NCBI RefSeq assembly: GCF_003286085.1
Contig: NW_020825294.1
Location: 13,600,501-13,664,500 of the forward strand
DNA: 64,000 bases
Source of the DNA: Drosophila persimilis
Taxonomy: Eukaryota > Arthropoda > Insecta > Diptera > Drosophilidae
Direction: 5' to 3'
The position numbers were made by a program, and so were the translations under genes. Shown here one piece after another: positions 41,783-51,625 of this stretch (position 1 is its first letter; every line of letters begins with the position of its first letter). The notes beneath the pieces were generated by a model. It ran no database searches and had not been told where the DNA came from. It saw only the letters and a list, made by a program, of their open reading frames with translations.

Positions 41783-42480
41783 AAAGTAACGAACCTAAAA
41801 GGTCTCGATACAATCCGTCCCCCGACTTATAATGAGAGCATCGCACCATACCCCGCAACCAACGCCCCCTCTCCGCAAGCAACCACCGATCAACACGCGC
41901 CAACTCCATAACGATGACCAAAGACATTAGGTCGCGCGGACTTTCCCCCACTCACCAAGCCCTGGTCCAAGTGCGGACTTCCGGGTTCGTCGACTGAGGA
42001 AAGTCGACGCCGCAAAAATCTGCGACGATCACCATGAACGGCAAAGTGCACCCCGACACGGAAGTGCATTTTCAAACCCGCAGACCCAGCGATACGGGCC
42101 TATAAAAGACGGCGACGAGAGCCAAAGAGCAACTTACGCAGAAACGCGTCTCAGAGTACAGACGGTGTACTAGGCAACTTACGCAGAAAACCTGGTTCGG
42201 AGTACAGACGTTGTACCAGGAACTTACAAGAAACGCCGGCGATCAATTAAACTAAGTGTCAAATTATCCAAGTAAACACCCGATTGCGTAAGTTCACTCC
42301 AACCAGCCGAGACACCGACACTACCCCACCCCGAGTCCACGCACGCCGTTTCGTATGCACGACGAGCGACGCTCACTCCAGCCCCGATCCACCCCTCTAC
42401 GATAGGCCGCCCCCCGACGCCGCCCTTAAGGTTCCATCCATTTCTACAAATTTCTTGTAGATTGACTCCTGGACGTGACT
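41783..42480 (+). repeat. Gypsy LTR/leader-like region
   Basis: GC-rich sequence with a TATA box (TATAAAAG at 42101), followed by two tandem copies of a 45-bp segment (GCAACTTACGCAGAAA ... GTACAGACG..GTAC; 42129 and 42174). It would suit a promoter and leader upstream of gag. Both borders abut or lie close to DINE-1 sequence. I see no TG start at the left border, so part may be missing. Confidence 0.45.
42358..42480 (+). repeat. 123-bp direct repeat, copy 1
   Basis: CACGACGAGCGACGCTCACTCC ... TCCTGGACGTGACT. It is repeated at 43334-43456 with only a few mismatches. Its translation (SSPDPPLYD, then ALKVPSISTNFL) and its position directly before gag suggest the start of gag. Confidence 0.9.
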
Positions 42481-42926
42481 TAACAATGTTGGCCACGGAG
42501 TTCGATAGTATCCAGGAACGAAACGTACAGGCGACCCTCATCCCCCCTCGACAACCACCCAGATACACGCGGCCAACGGCACAACAAAACGAAAGCGGGA
42601 CGAATCGGGCCCAATTCCGAAAACCTCACTGGAACACCTCGGAACCCGCAAGGAAGCCGCACCAGGCCGGCGCTCCACCACAGGAAACGGCACATAGAAT
42701 GATCACCACCCCCATCGCCAACCCACACGCAGCTTGTCGACGCTGCGGAGAAGCTGGACATGTTTCTCGCGACTGCACCAACCCATCGATCCTCTTCTGT
42801 TGGGAATGCGGCAGGCGCGGAACGCGCACCGTGGGATGTTGCCGCCGGGACCCGTCGGGAAACGACTCGCGTCCCCAGCTGACACGGGAACAGCAGGGCA
42901 CGACGCTCCCTCAGACAACCAACTAA
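42481..42926 (+). pseudogene. Ty3/gypsy gag C-terminal part with zinc knuckles
   Basis: The frame includes TMLATEFDSIQERNVQATLI and a proline-rich stretch. A CCHC knuckle follows (CRRCGEAGHVSRDC, near 42740-42780), then a second degenerate one (CWECGRRGTRTVGC) in which the expected histidine is absent. It ends at 42926. Capsid sequence expected upstream is missing. It might belong to the same broad gypsy lineage as the fragment at 22042-25290, but the two do not overlap in content, so this cannot be tested here. Confidence 0.7.
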
Positions 42927-42929
42927 GAA

Positions 42930-43330
42930 ACCCGCTACAAGAGTGACCATCGGAGGACGGCGCGCGGAAGCCACGGTCGACACCGGGGCGTCCCGAAGCT
43001 TCATCAACGCCGACGGCTCAGCTCGCGAGATAACTCAGATCTTGCCAGCGCGCGTCAAACTAGACGAACAAGAGGTACAGATGCCACTCCTGGTACTACC
43101 CAATATCCCATCATAGGGATAGATTTCCTGTGCGCCATTGAAACCACAGTACAATGTGGCGCCACACGCCTTCATCTCCAAGGCCACCAACGCCCCATCC
43201 CAAACACGCCGATTATCACCACCAGCCAAGTACACGCCCCCGGACCCACGAATTCGAGAACTCCGCCGCCAACGAATTCCCCGCCACGACACGAGACAAG
43301 AGCACAAAGAACAAGGAACACAGAACCCAT
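42930..43330 (+). pseudogene. Ty3/gypsy protease fragment
   Basis: After gag, in another frame, the sequence reads VTIGGRRAEATVDTGASRSF, which contains the aspartic protease DTGA motif. After a shift at about 43105 it continues with PIIGIDFLCA, the usual G-D/F-L motif near the end of a gypsy protease. The sequence then becomes proline-rich (about 43190-43330). No RT follows. Instead the 123-bp repeat returns. Confidence 0.7.
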
Positions 43331-43333
43331 GGC

Positions 43334-43456
43334 CACGACGAGCGACGTTCACTCCAGCCCCGATCCACCTCTCTACGATACGCCGCCCCCCGACGCCGCC
43401 CTTAAGGTTCCATCCATTTCTACAAATTTCTTGTGGATTGACGCCTGGACGTGACT
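43334..43456 (+). repeat. 123-bp direct repeat, copy 2
   Basis: Second copy of 42358-42480. Here it is preceded by an ATG (ACCCATGGCC, 43328) and followed not by gag but by about 30 bp and then DINE-1 sequence. The arrangement gag start, gag end, protease, gag start suggests a tandem or rearranged gypsy fragment. Confidence 0.9.
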
Positions 43457-43488
43457 GAGCTTACCTCAGTCTGAAATAGGTCCATCAC

Positions 43489-44283
43489 AAGAGCTAGAGA
43501 AACGACATTTGACATCCGGACTTCTGTGATATGTCACTGTTACAGGTATATTTCAAAACTTTGCCTCGCCCACTTCCGCCCCCACAAAGGGCGAAAATCT
43601 GTAGCATCCACAATTTCAAATATACAAGAAAACTGAAAACGATGAATCGTGGAGGTAACTATAGCGTCTAGAGAGCAAAATCTAAACCAAATCGTATAAT
43701 TATTTTAGCCAGAATCAAGAAAACAATTTCATTCTTTCTCGCTCTGTCGCTCTCTTATACACAGGTTTCATAGTCGGTTTTGCCAATTGCAAAAAAATGA
43801 GTTCAAGGATCTCAGAACCTATAAGAGCTAGAGCAACCAAATTTGGTATCCACACTCATGTGATATCGGAACTTGACCGTTTCGTGTCAAAATTTCGCCA
43901 CACCCCCTTCCAACCCCCGCAAAGGACGAAAAACTGGAGCATCCACAAATCTCAGAAACCATTCAGGCTAGAGTTACAAAATTTGGTAATCTTACTCCTG
44001 TTAGATCTCACTATAAATTGTATATCTCAAAATTTCGCCCCACCCCCTTTCGCCCACACAAAGAACGAAAATCATAGAGAATGATCACAATCATATAGAA
44101 TAGAATGATATATAGCGCCCGACTACACGTACTGACCGATTTTCTGTCTCTCTCGCACGCACTCTTTGTCGTGTCGCTTAATATTAGCGGCGTCTGCCGG
44201 AGGAGAGACATACCGACTTAGTATCGGGTATAAATGTAGAGTTGCGGTCTCCGCAGCAACTCACAACGTTCCCGCTCGTTTTT
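43489..44283 (+). mobile_element. DINE-1-like repeat, right piece of the split copy
   Basis: Resumes at AAGAGCTAGAGAAACGACAT exactly where the piece ending at 41782 stops. It ends AGTATCGGGTATAAATGTAGAG, then the hairpin TTGCGGTCTCCGCAGCAACTCAC and GTTCCCGCTCGTTTTT. Together the pieces make a near-complete DINE-1. Confidence 0.85.
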
Positions 44284-44324
44284 AATATTTCTTAGTTAAG
44301 TTTCTGATTATTTTCAAATTCAAA

Positions 44325-44672
44325 CGATATTCAAAATGAGTATAGGGGTATATATTCTTGATCAGCATCAATAGCCGAGTCGACTGAGGCATGTCTGTCT
44401 ATCCGTTTGTCCGTACGTCCGTCCGTCTGCCCGACCCTATGAGCGCCTAGTGCTCAAAGATTATAAGAGAGAACATGCACAACTATATTTAAAAATTTCA
44501 GCCCTCACAAAGAACGAAAATCTATGGCATCCACATCCAAAATTAAGAGCGCACTATCATAGGAAATGATCATACCCACCAGATTTCCGAATCTGGCCCA
44601 TTATTATAGCCAAAAGGTTATACCAACGCAGCGCCCGACGACACGTTCAGACTTATTTTCTCTCGCTCGGTC
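44325..44672 (+). mobile_element. DINE-1-like repeat, shortened
   Basis: Starts near CGATATTCAAAATGAGTATAGGGG and carries TTCTTGATCAGCATCAATAGCCGAGTC. A GTCY run (GTCTGTCTATCCGTTTGTCCG) follows, then shortened distal blocks. It is cut at about 44672 (CTCTCGCTCGG) by the neighbouring LTR. It lies directly behind another DINE-1 in the same orientation. Confidence 0.8.
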
Positions 44673-44675
44673 CAG

Positions 44676-44936
44676 CGCTGAGTGCGAAAATATCCAAATA
44701 AAATAATTTCAAGCTGTTTGCTCTAATAAACGAAAAAGATTCAGTGTATTTTCGGTTGTTGTTTGTATAATTGTAAATAACGAATAAATGCGCGACGCGG
44801 CAGCTTGTAGTTTGGCTGGAATCGAAACTGTTCTCTTGCTCACGAGCTACGAGACGGTGAGCGTAGTGTGGAACGCAAGAGCACCTCAGAGCTTTGTTAC
44901 CCGCATAACAGTGGAGGGCCAGCCCTGGTCTGAACA
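44676..44936 (-). repeat. 3' LTR of a BEL-like element (-)
   Basis: On the minus strand the LTR starts TGTTCAGACCAGGG at 44936, immediately after a purine tract (CAAGGGGGAGAA, 44937-44948). It includes an AATAAA-type signal on one strand (AATAAATG near 44783, + strand). The distal end is not certain. Sequence shared with 40885-41000 (GACGCGGCAGCTTGTAG) links the two as LTRs of one family or of close relatives. Confidence 0.6.
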
Positions 44937-44972
44937 TTCTCCCCCTTGTAGGATGCAAAGCCTAATCGGGAT

Positions 44973-45917
44973 CTATGGATGTGTGCACGCGCCGGACACG
45001 ATCCAGCCGAACGCCTTGCTCTGGGCCACAGAAAGGCCGTCCTCGCGCGTCAGAAACCCGGGTTGAATCACCTTCAAGTAGACGTCGGCGCCTAAAACCA
45101 GAGAGATGGTGGCTGGTCGATGAAATTGTTCATCTGCGAGCTTGAGATCGTCAAATAGGGCCCGAATCGTATCGCTCACAGGTCAAATCGGCGTGCGGAT
45201 GCGCAAGCGGGGCTCGACCTTAAGGATGGTTTCCAGACGGAAGTCGTCCGTCTTGTTCCGAATGACCGCGGTACACACCTTCCCGTTGCCGACACGCGTA
45301 GTAGGTAGCTTGAAGGCGGTGGCCAATGAGTCGTCGATGCAGCTCACCGGCGTGCATGGGTCCACGAGCGCGCACGTTTCGAAATTCTTAGAGCCCGTAT
45401 CCACGACCACCAGCGTCGTCGGGAGGATATTGAGGCTCCTACGTTGTAGAAGGGAGTCTACGGAGGGCGCCGGTGTTCCTACAACGGGGTGGCTCACGGT
45501 GTGACGGGGACGGCGTACAGCTTGAGACGCTGGACTCGAAGACGTTGAGGTTGTTCCTCCGACCGGTCGGGTGACGGGCCGACGAGGACGGCGCTCGGCG
45601 TGAGCGAGGCTGAGGCTGAGCGGGCTGGACGACGAGGGTGACGTCCGGCGTGGGCCGATGCAGCTGGCGACTGTCCTCCCGAGGCTGAGCAGGCTGGACC
45701 GTGAGACGCGGGTATATGGAGTAGCGTGTGGTGGTTCTTGACACACACCCTGCACAGCCCGCCACTGAGGCAGTCCTTCTCGGCGTACTGGTGCGTCAGG
45801 CAGTTTGCGCAATATTTGTTTATCAAGACGGATCGGAGCCTCTGCTCAGGGCTCAGGCGCAGAAACACGTGGCAGGTCCGTAGCGGATGTATTCCTGAGC
45901 AGACTCGGCAACGGTAG
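44973..45917 (-). pseudogene. BEL-like gag zinc region and protease
   Basis: On the minus strand, cysteine/histidine knuckles come first (CANCL..H, then C..CVKNHHTLLHI, about 45830-45720), as in BEL gag. A serine/proline/arginine-rich linker follows, and then the protease region (ILPTTLVVVDTGSKNF and ALVDPCTPVSCI). After a stop near 45180 the protein continues as ATISLVLGADVYLKVIQ and SVAQSKAFGWIVSG (DUF1758-like). This module is exactly what is missing between gag and RT in the fragment at 46.9-48.9 kb. It abuts the polypurine tract and LTR, so RT and integrase are missing behind it. Confidence 0.8.
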
Positions 45918-46019
45918 GTGGTTCTACCTCGGGGCCATGTCTGGATGTGATGAGCTAGGAGGAAGGAAGGTAGTCGAAGAAGTATTAGTAAAGAAACTTG
46001 GTATTCCTCTTTCCTCCGC

Positions 46020-46875
46020 TCACAAAACTGTTGGGTGAGGGCCTTTAAATGCTGCCATCGGTTGATGATTGATTTGAGGTCCCCCTATATTTCGGGTTTG
46101 GCCGTAGACATCAAGGGTCCCCCGATAAGGAAGTGCCCGGGGGTAAGTGCCAGCAGTCGGATCGTAAGACATCGGCGAGAGCGGCCTCGAATTAAGGCAT
46201 GCTTCGATCTTCGCGAGAAGCGTGGAAAGCTCTTCAAAAGTGTACTTCCGAGTGGACGTGGTTTTGTAGAAGAGAGTTTTTAAAGTCTTTACCTCGGCTT
46301 CCCACAGACCTCCCATGTGGGGAGCCACGATAAAATAAAATGCCACGAAAACCGGTGATGGCAATACGCATCAGTTACCGAGCCCTTGAATGCTTCTGGG
46401 AAGTCACGGGAAAGAACCTTGGCGGCACCAACGAAAATTTTGCCATTGTCGGAATGAATGCGCTGCGAACACATACACACCCCTTGGTTATCAGGCACGC
46501 TCTCCCTGTGTAATTCCGTAATTCGATGGGACCCGCGCAGTCAATTCCGATGTGCGTGAACGGTCTGGAAAAGAAAGTTCGTTCCGTGTGAAGATCACAC
46601 ATCATTTGGGCTTGCAACTTCTGTTTGTGGATGACGCATATTTTGATGGAGTTGACGACCACATTCAAAAGTTTCTGAACTTTGGGAATTCAGAACTTGG
46701 ATCGGATAAGTTGCACCATTAGTTGGTTCCCGCCATGAAGAGTTATGCGATGGGTGAATTGCGCGAGAAGTCGAGACCGCCGGCAGCTGTACGGCAGAAT
46801 AATGGTATGCCATTCGTCGTACTTCAGAAAGGTAGATATGAGTCCATGTTGGTCTATTAACGTGTTTGAATTCAA
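46020..46875 (-). pseudogene. Roo-like BEL integrase
   Basis: On the minus strand the sequence runs from the zinc-binding region (FTHRITLHGGNQL in one frame, then KICVIHKQKLQAQMM) into the core (FTHIGIDCAGPIELRNYTGR, near 46570-46520). The core distal part contains HSDNGKIFVGAAKV in a shifted frame, then APHMGGLWEAEVKTLKTLF (about 46320) and EACLNSRPLSPMS (about 46190). The aspartate-aspartate-glutamate positions are recognisable. Four or more frameshifts occur. The NYTGRACLITKG segment is characteristic of roo-type elements. Confidence 0.85.
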
Positions 46876-46968
46876 GATAGAACTTTACCTTGGCACTGGC
46901 CGCTTCTCACTTATGGAGTTATACTCTTGGGTATATTCCCTGCGCTGAGTCTCTAGGATAAGAGAGTC

Positions 46969-47808
46969 TCAGCTTCGGTTATTTCTCCGCTTGCAAGGTG
47001 GTCCTCTTGCCCGGTTACCAGCTTCCGTCAGCGTTTTGTGAAGCGATGGAAATAAGCACGCACTCGCAGAGCTCTCTCCAGATTGGAGAACCGATGGAGG
47101 AAGTCTTACGATGGGCTTGGGCCAAAATGAACCTTCACAGCACGTTGCTCGAGAGTTATCACGAGTTCGTCTTGGGCTGGCCATTGGCGACTCGTGTTTT
47201 CGCAGTGAGCAACTGTACATTGACCCGGTGGTCAGTCTCGACGAATACGTAGACCGCGGCACCGTACGCCTTTTCGGACGCATCGCAAAATCCGTGATGA
47301 TCGACCCTTACAGATAGTTCGGAGCCAATCCACCTTGGAATGCGGATCTGGTCGACAACGGTATAGCTCTGCAGAAAAGTCTGCCAGCGCTGACCCATTT
47401 CGGTCGGAAGATCTTCGCCCCACACCACCTCTTGCAACCAGATCTCTTGCATGAAGATCTTTGAACGGACAATGAAAGGAACCTACCAGGCCGCAGGGTC
47501 GAACAACCTTGCTATCTGGGAAAGCACTGCTCCCTTGGTAGGGAGCCGTGGAGGCTTCATGCGTTGGAGGCACCTCTGTCATCTGGTCGAGCTCTAAGTA
47601 CTCTCGTATCACGGAGTCGTATTGCTCGTGCAAGGTAGAGTCTCTTTTTAAACGATTTTCGTTCCGCAAACGTCAGGGCAATCGACCTTGAATACCCCAG
47701 ATCGGATTCTAGCCGATCTGGGTCACGAAACGGCAATGCGACAACGTCTTTTCCGTTCGACGTTCTCCAAGTGGTTCGGAGGAGATTGCTTTCGCAGTAG
47801 GCATCCAA
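46969..47808 (-). pseudogene. Roo-like BEL pol: RT start and peptidase A17-type region
   Basis: The minus strand starts with the RT N-terminus (TTWRTSNGKDVVALPF, then YSRSIALTFAERKSF). After an internal deletion the region after the polymerase follows (MQEIWLQEVVWGEDLPTEMG, then HHGFCDASEKAYGAAVYVF, about 47290-47240). The RT palm, including the catalytic aspartates, is deleted between about 47600 and 47520. Frames change at least three times. Confidence 0.8.
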
Positions 47809-47848
47809 CTCCTTCCGTGATAAACGTTGCCTCGGATCCCGGGTCGAT

Positions 47849-48942
47849 TTACGGTTGTCTTGAAGGAGTAAACCCTCCGAGGAGCAGGACTCCCTTGGGA
47901 GCGGAACGGGTTGCTTCGGGAAGGTCCCGGATTCGGTTGTCCCCGTTGGCTTCGAGCGTCAGGTAGCTCTGGCTGAGGAAGGATTCCATCTCCTTACACG
48001 AAGGCATTTCTTTCTTTGTGGTGACGGAATCTTCCCACAAAGCCTGTGTCGACCTCGGTAATTTGGAGGCGAAAATGGTCACCAGAAAGCTGTCCCAATT
48101 TTCGGTTGAGACCTTGGAGTGGGCCAGTGCGGTTAAGACCCCTTGGATCGTGCTGAGAAGCTCCTTTAGCGCACGACTTGACTCTGAACCGATGGAAGCC
48201 AACGAAAGGACGATGTTTATCTGGTTGGTCACCAGGAGCCTGTTGTTCTCTTACCGGTCACGAAGGACATTCCACGCCGCCTCGAAACCGTCATTGGTGA
48301 GTGGAGACTTTTCCACTATGGCCTTCGGATCACCACTGGTCTTAGTGGTGAGATGGTACTGTTTCTCCACGGGACACAGGCTGGGATTTTGTACATAGAT
48401 CGCAGTAAAAAGGTCTCGGAACGTAGGCCAGCGGCCAAGGTCCGCTTCAGCCTGCACACCTTCTCCACAACCGCGAAACAATATTTGTGCTCTGCTTTAA
48501 CCTCCGCCACAAGCTACGGATTTGGTCACGGCGTACCGTGGCAAGAGAGGCAGATGGAGTGCGGGGATTCGGAGGGTTTATTCGCTCTCCGAAATGTATA
48601 AGCTTACGTGAGGCTGCTTCGAGTCCAGCCATTGCGGTAGTGGCGGCGGAGTTAGCCATTGAGTGGGAGGGTCGAGAGCGGCTTGGACTGCTTTGCGTAC
48701 GCGCTGGCACCTTACGCGTGACCGGCGACGGGCACAGGACCGATCTGGTCTTCGCACCCGCGGAGCTGGTGGTGGGCCCGGGAGTACTGGATGACTTCAC
48801 TTTGCGAGTCACTGAGGTGGGTGTTTCTGGGGCGGAAGAGCTGCGTGGTTTTCAGACACTTGGAGAGGTCACGGACAAAAGTTGTTTGCTCTCTTCGCGC
48901 CCTGCTGGCATAAACGGAACTCAAACGAAAAAAAGAAACCAA
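47849..48942 (-). pseudogene. Roo-like BEL gag
   Basis: The 3' part (48232-47849) reads TNQINIVLSLASIGSESSRA and ENWDSFLVTIFASKLPRSTQ, and the frame at 48481-48251 reads LGRWPTFRDLFTAIY and PLTNDGFEAAWNVLRDR. These match the DUF1759-type gag of BEL/roo elements. The N-terminal part (48942-48500) is frameshifted and arginine/serine-rich. The gag ends at about 47840 with a short protease remnant (DPGSEATFITE) before the RT, so the zinc region is deleted. Confidence 0.8.
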
Positions 48943-49344
48943 GAAAGGAAGTGTAGGGCGAATGGAGAGTGGGATGTAAATTGAGGATGACCAATAATAT
49001 TGAGGAATGAATTATCAATATATAGAATCGGTTGCAAACGGCCGTTCAAAACTAAATACCCTCGAAATGTAGGGTAGCGCGTAATTTAACGTTCCGTTAC
49101 GGTCAAGCGCGGCACCGAAAAATATTCTCCCACCAACATCAATGCAAGCGAACACGGTGGAAAAGCGAAAGCGAAGGAAAAACGAAAAGAATGCACCGCT
49201 GCTGATGCTTGTATGTGTGTGCGTATGGATGTAAGTGCTATGTACAGTGCCGTGGGTTAACGTACCCCCCTTTTGACGAAATTGAAACACCGGGTACAAA
49301 GCGAAGCATAACCGATTAATAAAAAAAAGGATATACATATATAT
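48943..49344. other. Left flank of the errantivirus, probable BEL leader
   Basis: No gene is present. It lies just upstream of the roo-like gag (minus strand), so 5' leader or LTR of that element is expected here. A TATGTGTGTGCGTATGGATGTAAG-like stretch at 49211-49235 loosely resembles 56690-56712 on the other side of the errantivirus. That would fit insertion of the errantivirus into the BEL leader. Confidence 0.4.
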
Positions 49345-50051
49345 AGTGACATATCTATAGTCCATGCTCCGCATACCCTTGTCTATGTCTACTACCCACA
49401 ATACTATAAACAATCCGACACTACTATAAACAATCCGACACTTTCAGCTTCGAAACCCCATAAACAATCTCACGCTCGAAATGGACCACGCGTAGCCGAT
49501 TGCAGGCAATGTAAACAAACACCCTAAGCTAGAAGTGAAACATAAAACAATAGATGCCGCACTAGAATCCAGCCGCACTAAAATCCAGCCGCACTAGAAT
49601 CACGCCACTCTTCAGAGATCAATTACTAATCGATTTTCAAGAACCGCGCCATCCTAGCTGACCAATCAGAGGCCCTATTCTCAGCCACGCCCAAGTAATG
49701 CAACACCGATCATACGCAGCGGAAGCCTTTCATCAAAAGCCGCCTTTCCCACATATCGATCGAGTCACGTACTTCATCTCCGAAGCCGAAGTCGAAGCCA
49801 ACGCCTCCGAATCCCAATCCGAATCCCAAACCGAGCATCATAATATAAATAGTCTACATCTAAGAAGGCAAGTCAGTTCTGTTCAAGACAAACGTCAATC
49901 GCGACACCGTTGGAGAATTCAACCAAGTTAATTCCATTCAAGACATCGGACCTCAGTCATCGTCGGGGAAATAACTAACCATTGTACGCTAAGTTTAAGT
50001 GAAAGAATAAAACCTTTTTTAAAACTTAAACTGAGGTGTCGCATATTTCAC
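49345..50051 (+). repeat. Errantivirus 5' LTR
   Basis: Starts AGTGACATATCTATAG, ends GTGTCGCATATTTCAC next to the primer site. Length is 707 bp. TATAAATA at 49844 and AATAAA at about 50006 mark the promoter and polyadenylation signals. It contains ATACTATAAACAATCCGACAC twice in tandem (about 49400-49441). Confidence 0.9.
49844..49851 (+). promoter_or_regulatory. TATA box in the 5' LTR
   Basis: TATAAATA, conserved at the matching place in the solo LTR (39286) and the 3' LTR (about 55953). Confidence 0.6.
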
Positions 50052-50069
50052 TGGCGCAGCCGGTAGGAT
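50052..50069 (+). promoter_or_regulatory. Primer binding site, tRNA-Ser type
   Basis: TGGCGCAGCCGGTAGGAT directly follows the 5' LTR. Errantiviruses of the 17.6/297 group use a tRNA-Ser site of the form TGGCGCAGTCGGTAGGA, so this differs at one position. Confidence 0.85.
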
Positions 50070-50252
50070 CTCAGTTAAAAGTGAACCCTTTTTTTAAGAC
50101 GATCAATTGGCGTAGTGACAGTTACAGTGCGTAATAACCTACAGTGATCAGAGAAAAAGTATCGCTAATACTAAAGAGATCCGCCAAAGAATCTACACAC
50201 GATTCAAACTCAATTAATATTAGAAAAAATAAATAAATAAAAAGAAATCAAC

Positions 50253-51203
50253 ATGCCGCTAACAGAAACACACCTGAACCAAGCCTTGAAGTCAGTCAGG
50301 CAAATTCCACCATACGACGGATGCCAAGAACGTCTAAGTTCGTTCATAAGCAGGATTGAATACATCTCCGGATTGTACCCAACAGAAGACCTCAGGCAAC
50401 AAAGCATCATGTACGGAGCCACTGAGGGTCAACTGTGCGGACGAGCACAACTTTTATCACAAAGCCTTCAACCCAACACCTGGAGTGATCAAAAGGCAGC
50501 CCTAATCAGCAAATTCAACAGCCACACTACATACAAGACGCTACTACAACAATTACACGATACCAAATTCAATGGGAGTATTCGTAAGTTCATAGAGGAT
50601 CTAGAAATTAAGTCCAATGTTATAATAAGCAAACTAAATCTGGAAACTAGCGCAGAAAATAAGATAATCTTTAAAAACGCTCTGGAAAATGCCACCAGAC
50701 ATACCATAGAAGATGCTCTTCCCAATAGACTTTTCATCATCTTAGCAAAGAAAGACATTTCTACTATGGCTAAACTAGAAAAATCAGCTCAAGAGTTAGG
50801 AATCTACGAAAATTTCGTAAATGATAACAAGAATCACGAACACTCAAGAAACGGAAATAACAATCGTAGGAACGTTGGAACTTATTACCCTCGCTATAGT
50901 AGTAACGATTATAACAATCAAAACCCAAGTACTTCCAGAAATAATCATGGATCGAATCGAAATAATTCAGTAAATAATGCCGTAAATAATAAAGGATTAT
51001 TTAATGAATTTAGATATTCCTTAAACCAGGGCAGAGTACAGAATCCCACTAACTATCAAATCAATCAGACTCAGGCAGGTAGCAGTGCACCGAATCAGCC
51101 AGTCAAACGATCAAGGGAAAGTCAAAGTGGACAAATGAAAATGGATGTAAATTTTCAGCAGAGTGCCTCGGAAGAAATCGAGGAAGACCATATATATAAA
51201 TAA
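50253..51203 (+). CDS. gag: Errantivirus Gag
   Basis: An intact 316-codon frame starting MPLTETHLNQALKSVRQIPP. The first two thirds form the capsid-like part (SFISRIEYISGLYP, then FIEDLEIKSNVIISKLNL). The last third is rich in asparagine, serine and arginine (NGNNNRRNVG, NNQNPSTSRNNHGSN), as in errantiviral Gag proteins that lack a classical zinc knuckle. The start codon follows the leader by about 185 bp. The pol frame begins in the -1 frame just behind, as in relatives that use frameshifting. This is the only complete protein of the element. Confidence 0.9.
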   Translation: MPLTETHLNQALKSVRQIPPYDGCQERLSSFISRIEYISGLYPTEDLRQQSIMYGATEGQLCGRAQLLSQSLQPNTWSDQKAALISKFNSHTTYKTLLQQLHDTKFNGSIRKFIEDLEIKSNVIISKLNLETSAENKIIFKNALENATRHTIEDALPNRLFIILAKKDISTMAKLEKSAQELGIYENFVNDNKNHEHSRNGNNNRRNVGTYYPRYSSNDYNNQNPSTSRNNHGSNRNNSVNNAVNNKGLFNEFRYSLNQGRVQNPTNYQINQTQAGSSAPNQPVKRSRESQSGQMKMDVNFQQSASEEIEEDHIYK

Positions 51204-51625
51204 TCGTAAATAATAAAAAATTAAGAGGTATCGCGGACTCGGGATCGTCAATAAATATAATAAAAGAAAACTATACAGATTCCAAAGTCGATAGCGACAA
51301 CCTCACCGTCCATACCATCAAAGGACCCGTCCGTCTGACTCAGAGCATTACACGTAATGCAACCAAAAACTGTCCGACAAAACAAAAATTTTATATTCAT
51401 AATTTTTCTGAAAACTATGACATACTCTTAGGCAGAGAATATTTGATGGCCAGCAAAGCCGTTATCGATTACCGAAATGAAACGGTAACGTTAGGAGAAA
51501 GGTCATACCCAATCATCCAAAGTGGAGAAGCAATTGCCGACGGCAAGACCGCACACAAAGGTGATAAGTCATCTTCAAAGGAAGATATAACTACACCCAA
51601 GTGCCTTGACCCATCTCCTGAATGA
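51204..51625 (+). pseudogene. pol: Errantivirus protease
   Basis: In the -1 frame relative to gag the sequence reads RGIADSGSSINII (about 51220-51260), where ADSGS takes the place of the aspartic protease D-S/T-G motif. It continues to NYDILLGREYLM (about 51415-51450) and a natural-looking linker. A TGA at 51623 ends it and the polymerase follows in another frame, so pol is broken here. Confidence 0.8.

Noticed and set aside
42480-43007. A 175-codon minus frame
   Set aside because: It is antisense to the gypsy gag with its CCHC knuckle. GC-rich sequence keeps frames open by chance.
48487-48984. A 165-codon + frame
   Set aside because: It is antisense to the roo-like gag, which is supported by family motifs on the minus strand.
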